A stretch of DNA of 64,000 nt from VFKI01 sp033762075 (GTDB taxonomy: Bacteria > Pseudomonadota > Gammaproteobacteria > DSM-16500): the NCBI GenBank assembly GCA_033762075.1, contig JANRLY010000040.1, forward strand, positions 50,372 through 114,371, read 5' to 3'. Each line of letters opens with the position of its first letter. Within the stretch, counting starts at the first letter, position 1. Of this stretch, positions 35,793 through 44,751 are shown in pieces. The position numbers and the translations under genes were made by a program. The notes beneath the pieces are model-generated. The model was not told the DNA's origin. It made no database searches and worked only from the letters and a program-made list of their open reading frames with translations.

Positions 35793-38222
35793 TTACTCAT
35801 TTTCATTTCGATTATTATCTGAATTGAAAATATCTTCACCTTCTAGTCCGCGAGGGCGTTGTGATTTATTTTTATCATGACGATTTCTTGAGTAGCGACG
35901 ATTGCGTCGATGCTTTGCTGGATGGCGTGATTTACGTTCACCTGGACCCATGTTTTCTCTGGCCTGTGTCTGAGGCACGTTTGCATTTTCTGTGTTGGGT
36001 GAAGAAGAAGCTTCACTGACAGAAGATGATGTCTCGTTAATTTGCGGTAATGCAATCACAGTCGGTACCAGTGCTGCAACTTGTGTGGGTTGTTCTTTTC
36101 TCGATTCTGTTTGTTGAGATGAAGCAAAATGAGATTCAGTCGAAGTATGTCTATCATCATTAATATGCTGATATTGTTCAGTATGCGATTCAACTTTGTG
36201 CGCATGACGTGGTTCGTGTTTATGCACAGCATGATCTTGTCGCTGTTGATGTGGACGATGTTCGCTGTGGGATTCATGTTTGTGTGTACTGTCATCATGA
36301 CTACGATGATGCGGATGGTGCTCAGCATGTGATTCTTGTTTGCGTGAAGAAGATCCTTCGTGGTCTTGATTTTGACTTTGGTGTCTACGATGACCTCTGC
36401 GTTGATGATGACGACCACGACCACGTCCACGATCATGCTCACCACGCTCACGTCGAGGCGGATGTTCTTTTCTTGGTTGTGTTTTTATTTTTGGTTTTTC
36501 ATCTTCGGTTGCTTTTTCGTCAGCGCTTAAAATGTAGCTGAATAATCGCTTCAACAATCCTTGACCTTGGCGTGTTTTCTTTTTGCTGGGCGCAGGCGTT
36601 GGTGTGGGTAATTCAATCAACATGCTCTTAATAGCAGCTTCTTGAGGTGCGCGTCCAACGGTGGTGGTGGATGTCGTTGGGAGTTCGAGTTCTGGTTTTG
36701 CAGCGAGTTGATAGCTGACAACTTTTTCACTTTTTTCGTTGAGATCGCTGCGGCGAATGCGTTCCACTTCGTATTGTGGTGTCACGAAATGCGGATTAGG
36801 AACAAGAATAACGCCGACATTTTGGCGTTGCTCAATGCCAATAATCGCTGAGCGTTTTTCGTTAAGTAAAAATGTCGCGACATCGACGGGTAAGATCGCG
36901 CGTACTTGAGCAGTATTTTCTTTCAACGCATTTTCTTCGATGATGCGGATGATGGAAAGTGAAAGAGATTCAGTGCCGCGAATAGTGCCATGACCTTCGC
37001 AACGCGGACAGGTAATTTGACTGGATTCACCCAAAGACGGACGTAAACGTTGACGCGACATTTCAAGTAAGCCAAAACGAGAAATACGACCAATTTGAAC
37101 TTTTGCACGATCCATGGATAACGCATTACGTAAACGTTCTTCGACTTCGCGTTGATTTCTGACAGGTGTCATATCGATAAAGTCGATTACGACTAAACCG
37201 CCTAAATCACGGATGCGTAATTGTCTCGCAATTTCATCAGCAGCTTCGAGATTCGTCGTGAGTGCAGTTTCTTCGATGTCCCCGCCGCGTGTGGATTTTG
37301 CGGAATTGATGTCGATCGAAACTAAAGCTTCAGTGTGATCAATGACAACTGCACCGCCAGAAGGTAAGCGTACTTCACGCTGGAAGGCGGATTCGATTTG
37401 GCTCTCAATCTGGAAGCGAGTGAAAAGCGGCGTTGGATCACGATAGAGTTTAATGCGATGCGCAAAATCGGGGCGCACGAGTTTAATGTGAGACAACACA
37501 TCTTCGTAGACTTCAGGTAAATCAATTAATACTTCATCGATGTCTTTACGTAAATAATCGCGTACCGCACGAATGACTGTGTTGCTTTCTTGATACACCA
37601 AAAAGGGAGCAGAACGAGATTCAGTGGCTTTGCTAATGGCGTCCCAGTGGCGTAATAAAATATCAAGGTCCCACTGCAATTCTTCAAAACTTTTACCGCT
37701 GCCGGCTGTGCGGATGATCAAGCCCATACCTTCAGGCAAGTTGAGTGCGGCAAGATTTTCGCGTAAATCAGAGCGCTCATCACCTTCAATACGACGTGAA
37801 ATACCACCCGCTCTTGGATTATTTGGCATTAAAACGAGAAAAGAACCTGGCAAAGAAATAAATGTCGTGAGAGCAGCACCTTTGTTGCCGCGTTCATCTT
37901 TGTCGATTTGGACAACCAATTCTTGACCTTCTTCGAGGACATCGTTGATTGTCGGACGTCTGCCGCTGTCTTGATAGTCGGGTTTGAAACATGCGCGCGC
38001 GATTTCTTTTAAGGGTAAAAACCCATGACGTTCGCCGCCGTAATCAACGAAGGCGGCTTCGAGACTGGGCTCGATGCGTGTGACGCGGCCTTTGTAGATG
38101 TTGGATTGTTTTTGTTCTCGCGAGGAGGATTCAATAATAAGATCGTATAATTGTTGGCCGTCAGCCAACGCAATCCGCAACTCTTCATTTTTGTGAGTTG
38201 CGTTAACAAGCATTCTTTTCAT
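35793..38222 (-). CDS. rne: Ribonuclease E with a His-rich C-terminal tail
   Basis: This is the 809-residue essential endoribonuclease for mRNA decay and rRNA/tRNA processing. I chose the ATG at 38222 (MKRMLVNATH), preceded by AAGGTG, as in other RNase E proteins. The N-terminal catalytic half has the S1 domain (NIYKGRVTRIEPSLEAAFVDYG), the DNase I-like site with VSIDINSAKSTRG and VIDFIDM (catalytic Asp pair), and the zinc link CPRCEGHG. The C-terminal half is low complexity: an Arg-rich RNA-binding stretch (GRGRGRHHQRRGHRRH) and two near-identical 20-residue His-rich units beginning ESH-EH and ending HKH. It is divergent from rluC. The 298-base leader between them probably holds autoregulatory structure. 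Confidence 0.96.
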   Translation of the reverse strand: MKRMLVNATHKNEELRIALADGQQLYDLIIESSSREQKQSNIYKGRVTRIEPSLEAAFVDYGGERHGFLPLKEIARACFKPDYQDSGRRPTINDVLEEGQELVVQIDKDERGNKGAALTTFISLPGSFLVLMPNNPRAGGISRRIEGDERSDLRENLAALNLPEGMGLIIRTAGSGKSFEELQWDLDILLRHWDAISKATESRSAPFLVYQESNTVIRAVRDYLRKDIDEVLIDLPEVYEDVLSHIKLVRPDFAHRIKLYRDPTPLFTRFQIESQIESAFQREVRLPSGGAVVIDHTEALVSIDINSAKSTRGGDIEETALTTNLEAADEIARQLRIRDLGGLVVIDFIDMTPVRNQREVEERLRNALSMDRAKVQIGRISRFGLLEMSRQRLRPSLGESSQITCPRCEGHGTIRGTESLSLSIIRIIEENALKENTAQVRAILPVDVATFLLNEKRSAIIGIEQRQNVGVILVPNPHFVTPQYEVERIRRSDLNEKSEKVVSYQLAAKPELELPTTSTTTVGRAPQEAAIKSMLIELPTPTPAPSKKKTRQGQGLLKRLFSYILSADEKATEDEKPKIKTQPRKEHPPRRERGEHDRGRGRGRHHQRRGHRRHQSQNQDHEGSSSRKQESHAEHHPHHRSHDDSTHKHESHSEHRPHQQRQDHAVHKHEPRHAHKVESHTEQYQHINDDRHTSTESHFASSQQTESRKEQPTQVAALVPTVIALPQINETSSSVSEASSSPNTENANVPQTQARENMGPGERKSRHPAKHRRNRRYSRNRHDKNKSQRPRGLEGEDIFNSDNNRNENE

Positions 38223-38520
38223 GTTCACCTTTATGTATCTGTGCGTCACCTCGACATGTAGACTCTCAACTGCCATGCAGGAGAAGAAGAGGTAGGCGCA
38301 AATTTATCTGTTTGCCATGATATACCGTTCGCAATGTTGGGTGACGCAAATTCTGTTGATTTTCCTGGCCACTGAGCGTGACAACTATTAATATTCCGCC
38401 TGTGTTGACGTTTTGATTGGGGGGCGCAGGACTTTAAGTTTGCAGTCTGGGGCGCGTATATATCGTAAAATTCACCTATTTAAACGTTAGAGAATATATC
38501 AGTATTTCAGGTGGTTATCA

Positions 38521-39465
38521 ATGACTAAGCAGGTTCAGCACGCGGTTCGTTATCTTACTGTTACGACAGAGTACGCCGGCCAACGAGTAGATAATTTTTT
38601 AATCACCTTGCTTGGCAATATTCCAAAAACACGGATTTATCGCATGGTGCGGAAGGGGGAAGTGCGCATCAATAAAAAGCGTGTCGAGGCAAGTTATCGT
38701 TTACAAGCGGGCGATTTATTACGCATTCCGCCCGTATATCAAGCTGAAAAAGCACCCATCGAACGTCCCAGTGATTCTTTGCAAGCATTGCTCGCGAAAC
38801 GGATTTTATTTGAAGACGATGCTCTATTCATTATCAATAAACCTGCGGGGGTTCCTGTGCATGGCGGGACAGGTTTAAAAATGGGTGTGATTGATGCGCT
38901 GCGTTTTATGTATCCCAAATTGCTGCATCTCGAATTGGCGCATCGATTGGATAAAGAAACATCGGGTTGTTTATTGTTAGCAAAAAAACGTAGCGCGCTG
39001 AAAGTCATACATACCTTATTGCGTGAAGGGCAAGTCGAAAAAAAGTATCTCGCATTAACGCTTGGACATTGGGAAAAGAATGAATTGCGTGTTGATGTGC
39101 CTTTATTAAAAAATCAACTCGCCAGCGGCGCGCGCATTGTGCGTGTCGATCCTGAAGGGAAGTCCGCGTTGACTGTTTTTAAACCATTACAAACTTTTCA
39201 AAATGCCACGTTAGTCGAGGCGACTTTACACACTGGCCGCACACATCAAATCCGCGTGCATGCAACCTATCGACATCATCCGTTGGCGTGTGATGAAAAA
39301 TACGGTGATCGTGATTTTGATCGTGAGGTTAAAAAAACAGGATTGAAGCGATTATTTTTACATGCGCATCATGTGTCGTTTATTCATCCTGTGACTGAGA
39401 AGCGCATTTCTGTGACCGCAGAGTTAGATGAAGATTTGAAGGCTTGTTTGGGGAGGTTGAGCTGA
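38521..39465 (+). CDS. rluC: 23S rRNA pseudouridine synthase RluC
   Basis: This 314-residue RluA-family enzyme has an N-terminal S4 domain (AGQRVDNFLITLLGNIPKTR) and the catalytic motif HRLDKETSG with the active Asp, plus LHTGRTHQIRVH and RLFLHAHHV. In E. coli RluC modifies U955, U2504 and U2580. Divergence from rne is the usual gammaproteobacterial arrangement and supports RluC over RluD. The sequence TCAGGTGG precedes the start. Confidence 0.95.
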   Translation: MTKQVQHAVRYLTVTTEYAGQRVDNFLITLLGNIPKTRIYRMVRKGEVRINKKRVEASYRLQAGDLLRIPPVYQAEKAPIERPSDSLQALLAKRILFEDDALFIINKPAGVPVHGGTGLKMGVIDALRFMYPKLLHLELAHRLDKETSGCLLLAKKRSALKVIHTLLREGQVEKKYLALTLGHWEKNELRVDVPLLKNQLASGARIVRVDPEGKSALTVFKPLQTFQNATLVEATLHTGRTHQIRVHATYRHHPLACDEKYGDRDFDREVKKTGLKRLFLHAHHVSFIHPVTEKRISVTAELDEDLKACLGRLS

Positions 39466-39475
39466 GGCCCTCATG

Positions 39476-39519
39476 TTGCATACTTGCACATTGCAACCTT
39501 GCAATGTGCAAGTATGCAA
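39476..39519. repeat. Perfect 44-bp palindrome between rluC and yceD
   Basis: Two 21-base arms (39476-39496 and 39499-39519) are exact reverse complements separated by CC. Each arm contains the unit TTGCA twice plus TTGCA-like ATTGCAA. No T-tract follows on either strand, so it is not a simple intrinsic terminator. It lies 10 bases past the rluC stop. It could be a cruciform, a protein-binding site or a mobile repeat. The rest of 39466-39765 shows no gene and should hold the promoter of the yceD-rpmF-plsX-fab operon. Confidence 0.85.
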
Positions 39520-39765
39520 TATAGAGCAGAGGGGGATGGGAGGGCGCTTTCATAAAATGCTTCCCATCCGGCAGCGCATTTAGCGACTGCGTTGAGGTAT
39601 TATTTTAGGTTTTTGCATTAGAGCATTGATTCAATCTGCTATGGAGTGAAAAAACCGAAAGATAGAGCCATTAAAACATAATGAAATCAATTAGATGTAT
39701 CATGTCTCTCAGAGGTGTTTCTGCGATTGACACCCATACCTCTTCCGGCATACAATCGCGGCGCT

Positions 39766-40284
39766 ATGCAAAGAGAACACTTGCCGCTGACTATAGATCC
39801 CTTTCGTTCCGCTGGACGTGAATTGTCTTATGGTGGCGCGCTCCCTATTCGTGCGATGGAACGGCTCACAACGAGTCTTGTTTCCCACGAGGGTGATGTC
39901 AAAGTCCAGCTTCAATTAGCTGTTGATGCACAGGGAATCCCTTATTTAAAGGGTAACCTTGAGGTGTGTCTCAATTTGCAATGTCAGCGTTGTTTAGAAT
40001 CATACGGACATGAAGTCAGCAGTGAGTTTTTGTTAGGGATTGTGCGTTCAACTGAAGAGTCTGAGCGTTTACCCAAACATTATGATCCACTGGTGATTGA
40101 AGGGGAAACACTGATTATTAGTGACATGATCGAAGAGGAATTGATTATCAGTTTGCCTGTTGTCCCGATGCATTTGCCATCGGATTGCAGTGTCAAGCTC
40201 GACGTCTTTTCTGCCGAATCTGTCGAAAGTGATAAAAAAGAAAATCCATTTCAGGTTATCGAGTCACTGCGCGTGATTAAGTGA
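39766..40284 (+). CDS. yceD: YceD (DUF177) 23S rRNA accumulation protein
   Basis: This 172-residue protein starts at ATG 39766 (MQREHLPLTIDPFRSA), which matches the family start; an in-frame GTG at 39715 would add 17 unsupported residues. The DUF177 core has the paired cysteines CLNLQCQRCLE and the end motif ISLPVVPMH. YceD is linked to 23S rRNA accumulation and always sits before rpmF, as here. Confidence 0.92.
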   Translation: MQREHLPLTIDPFRSAGRELSYGGALPIRAMERLTTSLVSHEGDVKVQLQLAVDAQGIPYLKGNLEVCLNLQCQRCLESYGHEVSSEFLLGIVRSTEESERLPKHYDPLVIEGETLIISDMIEEELIISLPVVPMHLPSDCSVKLDVFSAESVESDKKENPFQVIESLRVIK

Positions 40285-40295
40285 CACGCCTTTCG

Positions 40296-40382
40296 TGTCA
40301 TCCTGAGAAGTGCTCTTTAACGACGAAAGATCTCCCTACTTTTTTAGCGGGAGATCCTTCGCATAAAGCGCTCAGGATGACA
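40296..40382. repeat. Dispersed inverted repeat between yceD and rpmF
   Basis: Outer arms TGTCATCCTGAG (40296-40307) and CTCAGGATGACA (40371-40382) and inner arms GATCTCCC (40329-40336) and GGGAGATC (40349-40356) are exact reverse complements. In mRNA this makes a long interrupted hairpin between two co-transcribed genes. The GTCATCCTGAG type is a known dispersed repeat class in several bacterial groups. Confidence 0.8.
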
Positions 40383-40408
40383 GTTTAAATTGATAAGAGG
40401 TATATTTT

Positions 40409-40618
40409 ATGGCCGTTCAAAAAAGCAAAAAATCGCGTTCAACACGCGGTATGCGTCGTTCACACAATGCTTTGAGTGCACCGACTTTATCTGTCGACAG
40501 CACAACGGGTGAAAAACATCGTCGTCATCACGTGAGCCCAGAAGGCTATTATCGTGGTCGTCAAGTGATTGAAACCCGTGCTGTTGTTGAAGATGACGCA
40601 GAAGAAAACGAAGAGTAA
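40409..40618 (+). CDS. rpmF: 50S ribosomal protein L32
   Basis: This 69-residue protein has the L32 N-terminus MAVQKSKKSRSTRGMRRSH and the later HRRHHVSPEGYYRGRQV. The L32 zinc cysteines are absent, as in other gammaproteobacterial C-minus forms. An acidic tail (DDAEENEE) is slightly longer than usual. AAGAGG precedes the start. Position between yceD and plsX is conserved. Confidence 0.97.
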   Translation: MAVQKSKKSRSTRGMRRSHNALSAPTLSVDSTTGEKHRRHHVSPEGYYRGRQVIETRAVVEDDAEENEE

Positions 40619-40624
40619 TCTCGC

Positions 40625-41665
40625 TTGAAACTCCTCACCATCGCAGTGGATGCAATGGGCGGCGATCACGGTCCTGATGTCGTGGTGCCAGCTTCATTGC
40701 AAGCGCTTGCAACACATCCTGATTTGCGACTGATCTTGGTTGGTGATGAGTCTTTGTTGCAAAAAAAAATCCGACAATTTCGTGGAGCTCTTTCTGATCG
40801 CTTGATGATTCAGCATGCTTCGCAATGCGTAGCGATGGATGAATCACCAGCAACTGCATTACGTGGCAAAAAAGATTCTTCGATGCGCGTGAGCATTAAT
40901 TTAGTCAAAGAAAGGCGTGCTGAAGCATGCGTGAGTGCAGGCAACACAGGTGCACTGATGGCGACCGCGCGTTTTGTTTTGAAAACACTCCCTGGCATCG
41001 ATCGTCCTGCGATTATTTCAACTTTTCCCACAATTACGGGTGCGCGTGTCCGCATTTTAGATTTAGGCGCCAACGTTGAATCTACGCCTGAGTACTTACT
41101 GCAATTTGCTGTGATGGGTTCAGTGCTAGTGTCTGCTACTGAAAATATACCCAGTCCGCGCGTTTCTGTTTTGAATATTGGTCATGAAGATATTAAAGGC
41201 AATGAATTAGTGCGTGCGACATCGCAATTGCTTACAACGACAGGTATTGTGAATTACACGGGATACATTGAAGCAGACCATTTATTTCGCGGTACGACAG
41301 ATGTTGTGGTGTGTGATGGTTTTGTAGGTAACGTGGCACTGAAAACAACAGAAGGTGTTGCGATTCTCATTAAAAATACTTTAAAGCGAGAATTCAATCG
41401 AAACATATTCACCAAACTTGCGGGACTTATTGCATTACCGGTTTTAAAAGCGGTGGGGCGATTTATGAATCCCGATCTTTACAATGGTGCAACATTTATT
41501 GGCTTAAAAGGGATTGTTGTCAAAAGTCATGGTGGTGCGAGTATTGCAGCATTTGCGCGTGCACTCGAAGAGGCGCGCTTTCAAGCAGAAAAAAATATTC
41601 AACAACGTATTAGCGATAAAGTCGAACAACTTTTAAAAAATACTTCTATCGGCAAGGCTGATTAA
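40625..41665 (+). CDS. plsX: Phosphate acyltransferase PlsX
   Basis: This 346-residue enzyme converts acyl-ACP to acyl-phosphate for phospholipid synthesis. The start appears to be TTG at 40625 (KLLTIAVDAMGGDHGP); a downstream ATG would remove the first strand. Conserved stretches include ACVSAGNTGALMA, GIDRPAI, LDLGANVE, NIGHEDIKGNE, GYIEADHLF and VVVCDGFVGNVALKT. It is six bases from rpmF and three bases from fabH. Confidence 0.96.
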   Translation: MKLLTIAVDAMGGDHGPDVVVPASLQALATHPDLRLILVGDESLLQKKIRQFRGALSDRLMIQHASQCVAMDESPATALRGKKDSSMRVSINLVKERRAEACVSAGNTGALMATARFVLKTLPGIDRPAIISTFPTITGARVRILDLGANVESTPEYLLQFAVMGSVLVSATENIPSPRVSVLNIGHEDIKGNELVRATSQLLTTTGIVNYTGYIEADHLFRGTTDVVVCDGFVGNVALKTTEGVAILIKNTLKREFNRNIFTKLAGLIALPVLKAVGRFMNPDLYNGATFIGLKGIVVKSHGGASIAAFARALEEARFQAEKNIQQRISDKVEQLLKNTSIGKAD

Positions 41666-41667
41666 CT

Positions 41668-42633
41668 ATGACTTATACACGCATTTTAGGAACAGGCAGT
41701 TATTTACCCGAACGAGTGATGACAAACGCAGAGCTCGAAAAAATCGTCGACACATCAGATGAGTGGATCCGTACGCGCACTGGTATTCGTACGCGTCATG
41801 TTGCAGCAGAGGATGACACAGCATTAACGATGGCTTTTCATGCTGCAAATGCTGCAATGTCAGCAGCACAAGTGACACCGCAAGATATCGATATGATTAT
41901 TGTTGCGACGACTACACCTGATAAAGTTTTTCCGAGTACTGCATGTCTTTTACAACAAAAATTTAATATTGGCGGTGCAGCGGCATTTGATTTGAACGCG
42001 GTTGCTTGCGCAGGTTTTATGTATGGATTAAGTATTGCAGATAAGTTCATTCGAACAGGTAGCATCAAAAAAGCTTTAGTGATTGGTAGTGAAGTGATGT
42101 CACGTATAGTCGATTGGAATGATCGCTCGACATGCGTTTTATTTGGCGACGGTGCAGGTGCTGTCGTTGTTGGTGCAGATTCCACTCCAGGTATTTTAAC
42201 AACATGTTTACATGCAGATGGTCGCTTTGCCGATATTTTATATTTACCGACCAATTCAGGTGTGCCAACACAATTGGCAGGAAAACCCGTCATCCACATG
42301 TCAGGAAATTTTTTATTTCGTCAAGCCGTGAATATTTTAGGCGATTTATTTGATGAAACATTAGCGAGTGGGAATATTCAAGCGTCTGAAGTGAATTGGT
42401 TAGTGCCTCATCAAGCCAATGTGCGTATCATTCAAGCGATGGCGAAAAAATTAAATTTACCGATTGAGCGTGTAGCGATTACACTCGAGACACAAGGGAA
42501 CACTTCCAGTGCATCAATTCCGTTGGCGTTAGATACCGCGATTCGTGACGGACGTATCCAGCGAGGAGATTGTTTATTGTTGGAAGGATTCGGCGGCGGA
42601 TTAGCTTGGGGTTCCGCTTTAATTCGTTATTAA
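41668..42633 (+). CDS. fabH: 3-oxoacyl-ACP synthase III FabH
   Basis: This 321-residue condensing enzyme starts fatty acid synthesis from acetyl-CoA and malonyl-ACP. The catalytic Cys is in LNAVACAGFMYGL; the His and Asn are in LVPHQANVRII and ETQGNTSSASIP. TSDEWIRTRTGIRTR and the end motif GFGGGLAWGSALIRY are typical. It lies in the conserved plsX-fabH-fabD-fabG-acpP-fabF order. Confidence 0.97.
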   Translation: MTYTRILGTGSYLPERVMTNAELEKIVDTSDEWIRTRTGIRTRHVAAEDDTALTMAFHAANAAMSAAQVTPQDIDMIIVATTTPDKVFPSTACLLQQKFNIGGAAAFDLNAVACAGFMYGLSIADKFIRTGSIKKALVIGSEVMSRIVDWNDRSTCVLFGDGAGAVVVGADSTPGILTTCLHADGRFADILYLPTNSGVPTQLAGKPVIHMSGNFLFRQAVNILGDLFDETLASGNIQASEVNWLVPHQANVRIIQAMAKKLNLPIERVAITLETQGNTSSASIPLALDTAIRDGRIQRGDCLLLEGFGGGLAWGSALIRY

Positions 42634-42645
42634 TGGATGATCATC

Positions 42646-43554
42646 ATGGATTCTTTAGCAATTGTATTTCCAGGACAAGGTTCACAATCAGTTGGGATGC
42701 TTTCTGATCTCGCAACGACTTTTCCTATTATTCAAAAAACATTTTTAGAAGCTTCTGATGTGCTGGGCTATGATCTTTGGACATTAACGCAAAAAGGTCC
42801 TGCAGATAAATTAGATGAAACGGTTCACACACAACCTGCTATTTTGACTGCATCATATGCTTTGTGGCGGGTGTTGCAATCGCATCATGCATTTAAACCT
42901 GCTGTGATGGCGGGTCATAGTTTGGGTGAATACAGTGCGCTTTTGTGCGCGAATGTATTTGATTTTGCAGATGCTGTGCGGCTTGTTGCATTGCGTGGAC
43001 AATACATGCAAGAAGCTGTGCCATTCGGCGCGGGTGCATTAGCTGTTATCGTAGGTTTATCGGAAGAAGATGTTTCAAGTCTTTGCCAGCAAGCTGCAGG
43101 GCAAGATGTTCTATCACCTGCAAACTTCAACAGCCCAGGACAAGTTGTGATTTCAGGACATGCCCAAGCTATTGAGCGCGCACTTGTGTTAGCGAAAACA
43201 TTAGGCGCTAAAATGGCGAAGCTTTTGCCGGTCAGTGTGCCGTCACATTGTTTGTTAATGAAACCTGCTGCAGAACGTTTTGAAAAAGCATTAGCCGATG
43301 TTGCACTCCGCGCGCCGACTATTCCAGTGATTAACAATGTGGATGTTGCGGTATATCAAGATGCAGCGCAAATTCGTGAAGGTTTATTAAGACAATTGTA
43401 TTCACCCGTTCGTTGGGTCGAAACGATTGTAGCGTTTCAACCTTACCACGTGACACGTGTGCTAGAATGCGGTCCTGGTAAAGTTTTAAGTGGTTTAATG
43501 AAACGGATCAACAATCAAATTAATATGCTGCAATTTGCAGATGTTTTAGCATGA
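42646..43554 (+). CDS. fabD: Malonyl-CoA:ACP transacylase FabD
   Basis: This 302-residue enzyme loads malonyl groups on ACP. Motifs are VFPGQGSQSVGM, the active Ser in AGHSLGEYSA, QEAVPFGAGALAVIVGL, and a His in VSVPSHCLLM. I prefer the ATG at 42646, which has GGATGA a few bases upstream; a start at 42637 would add three residues. The gap to fabG holds an inverted repeat. Confidence 0.96.
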   Translation: MDSLAIVFPGQGSQSVGMLSDLATTFPIIQKTFLEASDVLGYDLWTLTQKGPADKLDETVHTQPAILTASYALWRVLQSHHAFKPAVMAGHSLGEYSALLCANVFDFADAVRLVALRGQYMQEAVPFGAGALAVIVGLSEEDVSSLCQQAAGQDVLSPANFNSPGQVVISGHAQAIERALVLAKTLGAKMAKLLPVSVPSHCLLMKPAAERFEKALADVALRAPTIPVINNVDVAVYQDAAQIREGLLRQLYSPVRWVETIVAFQPYHVTRVLECGPGKVLSGLMKRINNQINMLQFADVLA

Positions 43555-43570
43555 TTTTTTAATATTTTAG

Positions 43571-43643
43571 CATTGTTGTTATTGAGGCAAGTCAAGCGCA
43601 GTGAGGCGGAGCCGAGCGAGCCATTGCGTAAATAACAACAATG
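43571..43643. repeat. Inverted repeat between fabD and fabG
   Basis: CATTGTTGTTATT (43571-43583) and AATAACAACAATG (43631-43643) are exact 13-base reverse complements around a GC-rich 47-base centre (AGCGCAGTGAGGCGGAGCCG). It sits in an operon, so it likely forms an mRNA hairpin rather than ending transcription. It may be another dispersed element. Confidence 0.7.
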
Positions 43644-43662
43644 ATGAGTAAACGAGAGAAAT

Positions 43663-44412
43663 ATGTCATCCCATGAAAATATACACATTGCATTAGTCAC
43701 AGGCGCAAGTCGCGGGATTGGTCGTGCGATTGCACTTGAATTAGCACGCCAAGGGCATGCTGTCATTGGTACAGCCACCACTGAAAAAGGCGCTGAAGCG
43801 ATCACAGCATATTTCAAACAGGATCATTTATCGGGTGAAGGATTCATGTTGAATGTGGCTTCTCCGGAGTCCGTCGATCTTTTGATTGAGACATTACAAA
43901 AACAACAACGTATGCCTGGGATTCTTGTCAACAATGCTGCTGTGACGCGTGATAATTTATTATTGCGCATGAAAGAAGATGAATGGCAAACGGTCATTGA
44001 GACAAATCTCAGCTCTGTTTTTCGTCTCACAAAAGCATGTTTGCGTGCCATGATGAAAAATCATTGGGGACGCATTATTAATATCAGCTCAGTCGTAGGG
44101 GCAACAGGGAATGCTGGCCAAGTTAACTATGCGGCAGCGAAGGCAGGCCTTGAAGCATTTACCCGTTCTTTAGCCCAAGAAATTGGTTCGCGTCAAATTA
44201 CCGTCAATGCGGTCTCTCCAGGCTTCATTGATACTGATATGACCCGCAGTTTACCTGAGGCGCAACGACAAATTTTATTAGAAAAAATCCCCCTAAATCG
44301 ACTGGGACAACCTGAGGATATTGCGGCAACCGTAGCATTTTTATCTTCAGAATCAGCAAGTTACATAACGGGACAGACTTTGCATGTGAATGGCGGGATG
44401 TACATGGCATAA
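43663..44412 (+). CDS. fabG: 3-oxoacyl-ACP reductase FabG
   Basis: This 249-residue NADPH-dependent short-chain dehydrogenase has the Rossmann motif VTGASRGIGRAIALEL, NNAAVTRDNLLLRM, catalytic Ser in INISSVVG, and Tyr-x3-Lys in NYAAAKAGLEAF. The end TGQTLHVNGGMYM is typical of FabG. GAGAGAA precedes the start. Confidence 0.97.
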   Translation: MSSHENIHIALVTGASRGIGRAIALELARQGHAVIGTATTEKGAEAITAYFKQDHLSGEGFMLNVASPESVDLLIETLQKQQRMPGILVNNAAVTRDNLLLRMKEDEWQTVIETNLSSVFRLTKACLRAMMKNHWGRIINISSVVGATGNAGQVNYAAAKAGLEAFTRSLAQEIGSRQITVNAVSPGFIDTDMTRSLPEAQRQILLEKIPLNRLGQPEDIAATVAFLSSESASYITGQTLHVNGGMYMA

Positions 44413-44499
44413 CCAATGCCTGTAGATTCAACTTGAAATTTCTAGAATTTAAACTAAACTGGCACCAGATTTTTTTTGAAATGAGAGGAAAAATGCATC

Positions 44500-44751
44500 A
44501 TGAGTACAATTGAATCACGAGTCAAGAAGATCGTCGTCGAGCAGCTAGGCGTGAAAGAAGAAGAAGTCACTAACGATTCATCTTTCGTAGATGATTTAGG
44601 GGCAGATTCTTTAGACACCGTTGAGTTAGTGATGGCGCTCGAAGAAGAGTTTGAAACGGAAATTCCAGACGAAGATGCAGAAAAGATTACAACGATCCAG
44701 CAAGCGATCGATTATATCAATGCACATATGGAAGAACCCAGCAAAGGATAA
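44500..44751 (+). CDS. acpP: Acyl carrier protein
   Basis: This 83-residue acidic protein carries the phosphopantetheine attachment Ser in DLGADSLDTVELVMALE. The N-terminus (STIESRVKKIVVEQLG) and the last helix are standard. AGAGG lies about 14 bases before the ATG, an unusually long spacing. It ends immediately before fabF. Confidence 0.98.
   Translation: MSTIESRVKKIVVEQLGVKEEEVTNDSSFVDDLGADSLDTVELVMALEEEFETEIPDEDAEKITTIQQAIDYINAHMEEPSKG

Noticed and set aside
36056..36541. Several open frames on both strands within the rne 3' half
   Set aside because: They are shadows of the His- and Arg-rich low-complexity coding sequence of RNase E; none has a ribosome site or family match.
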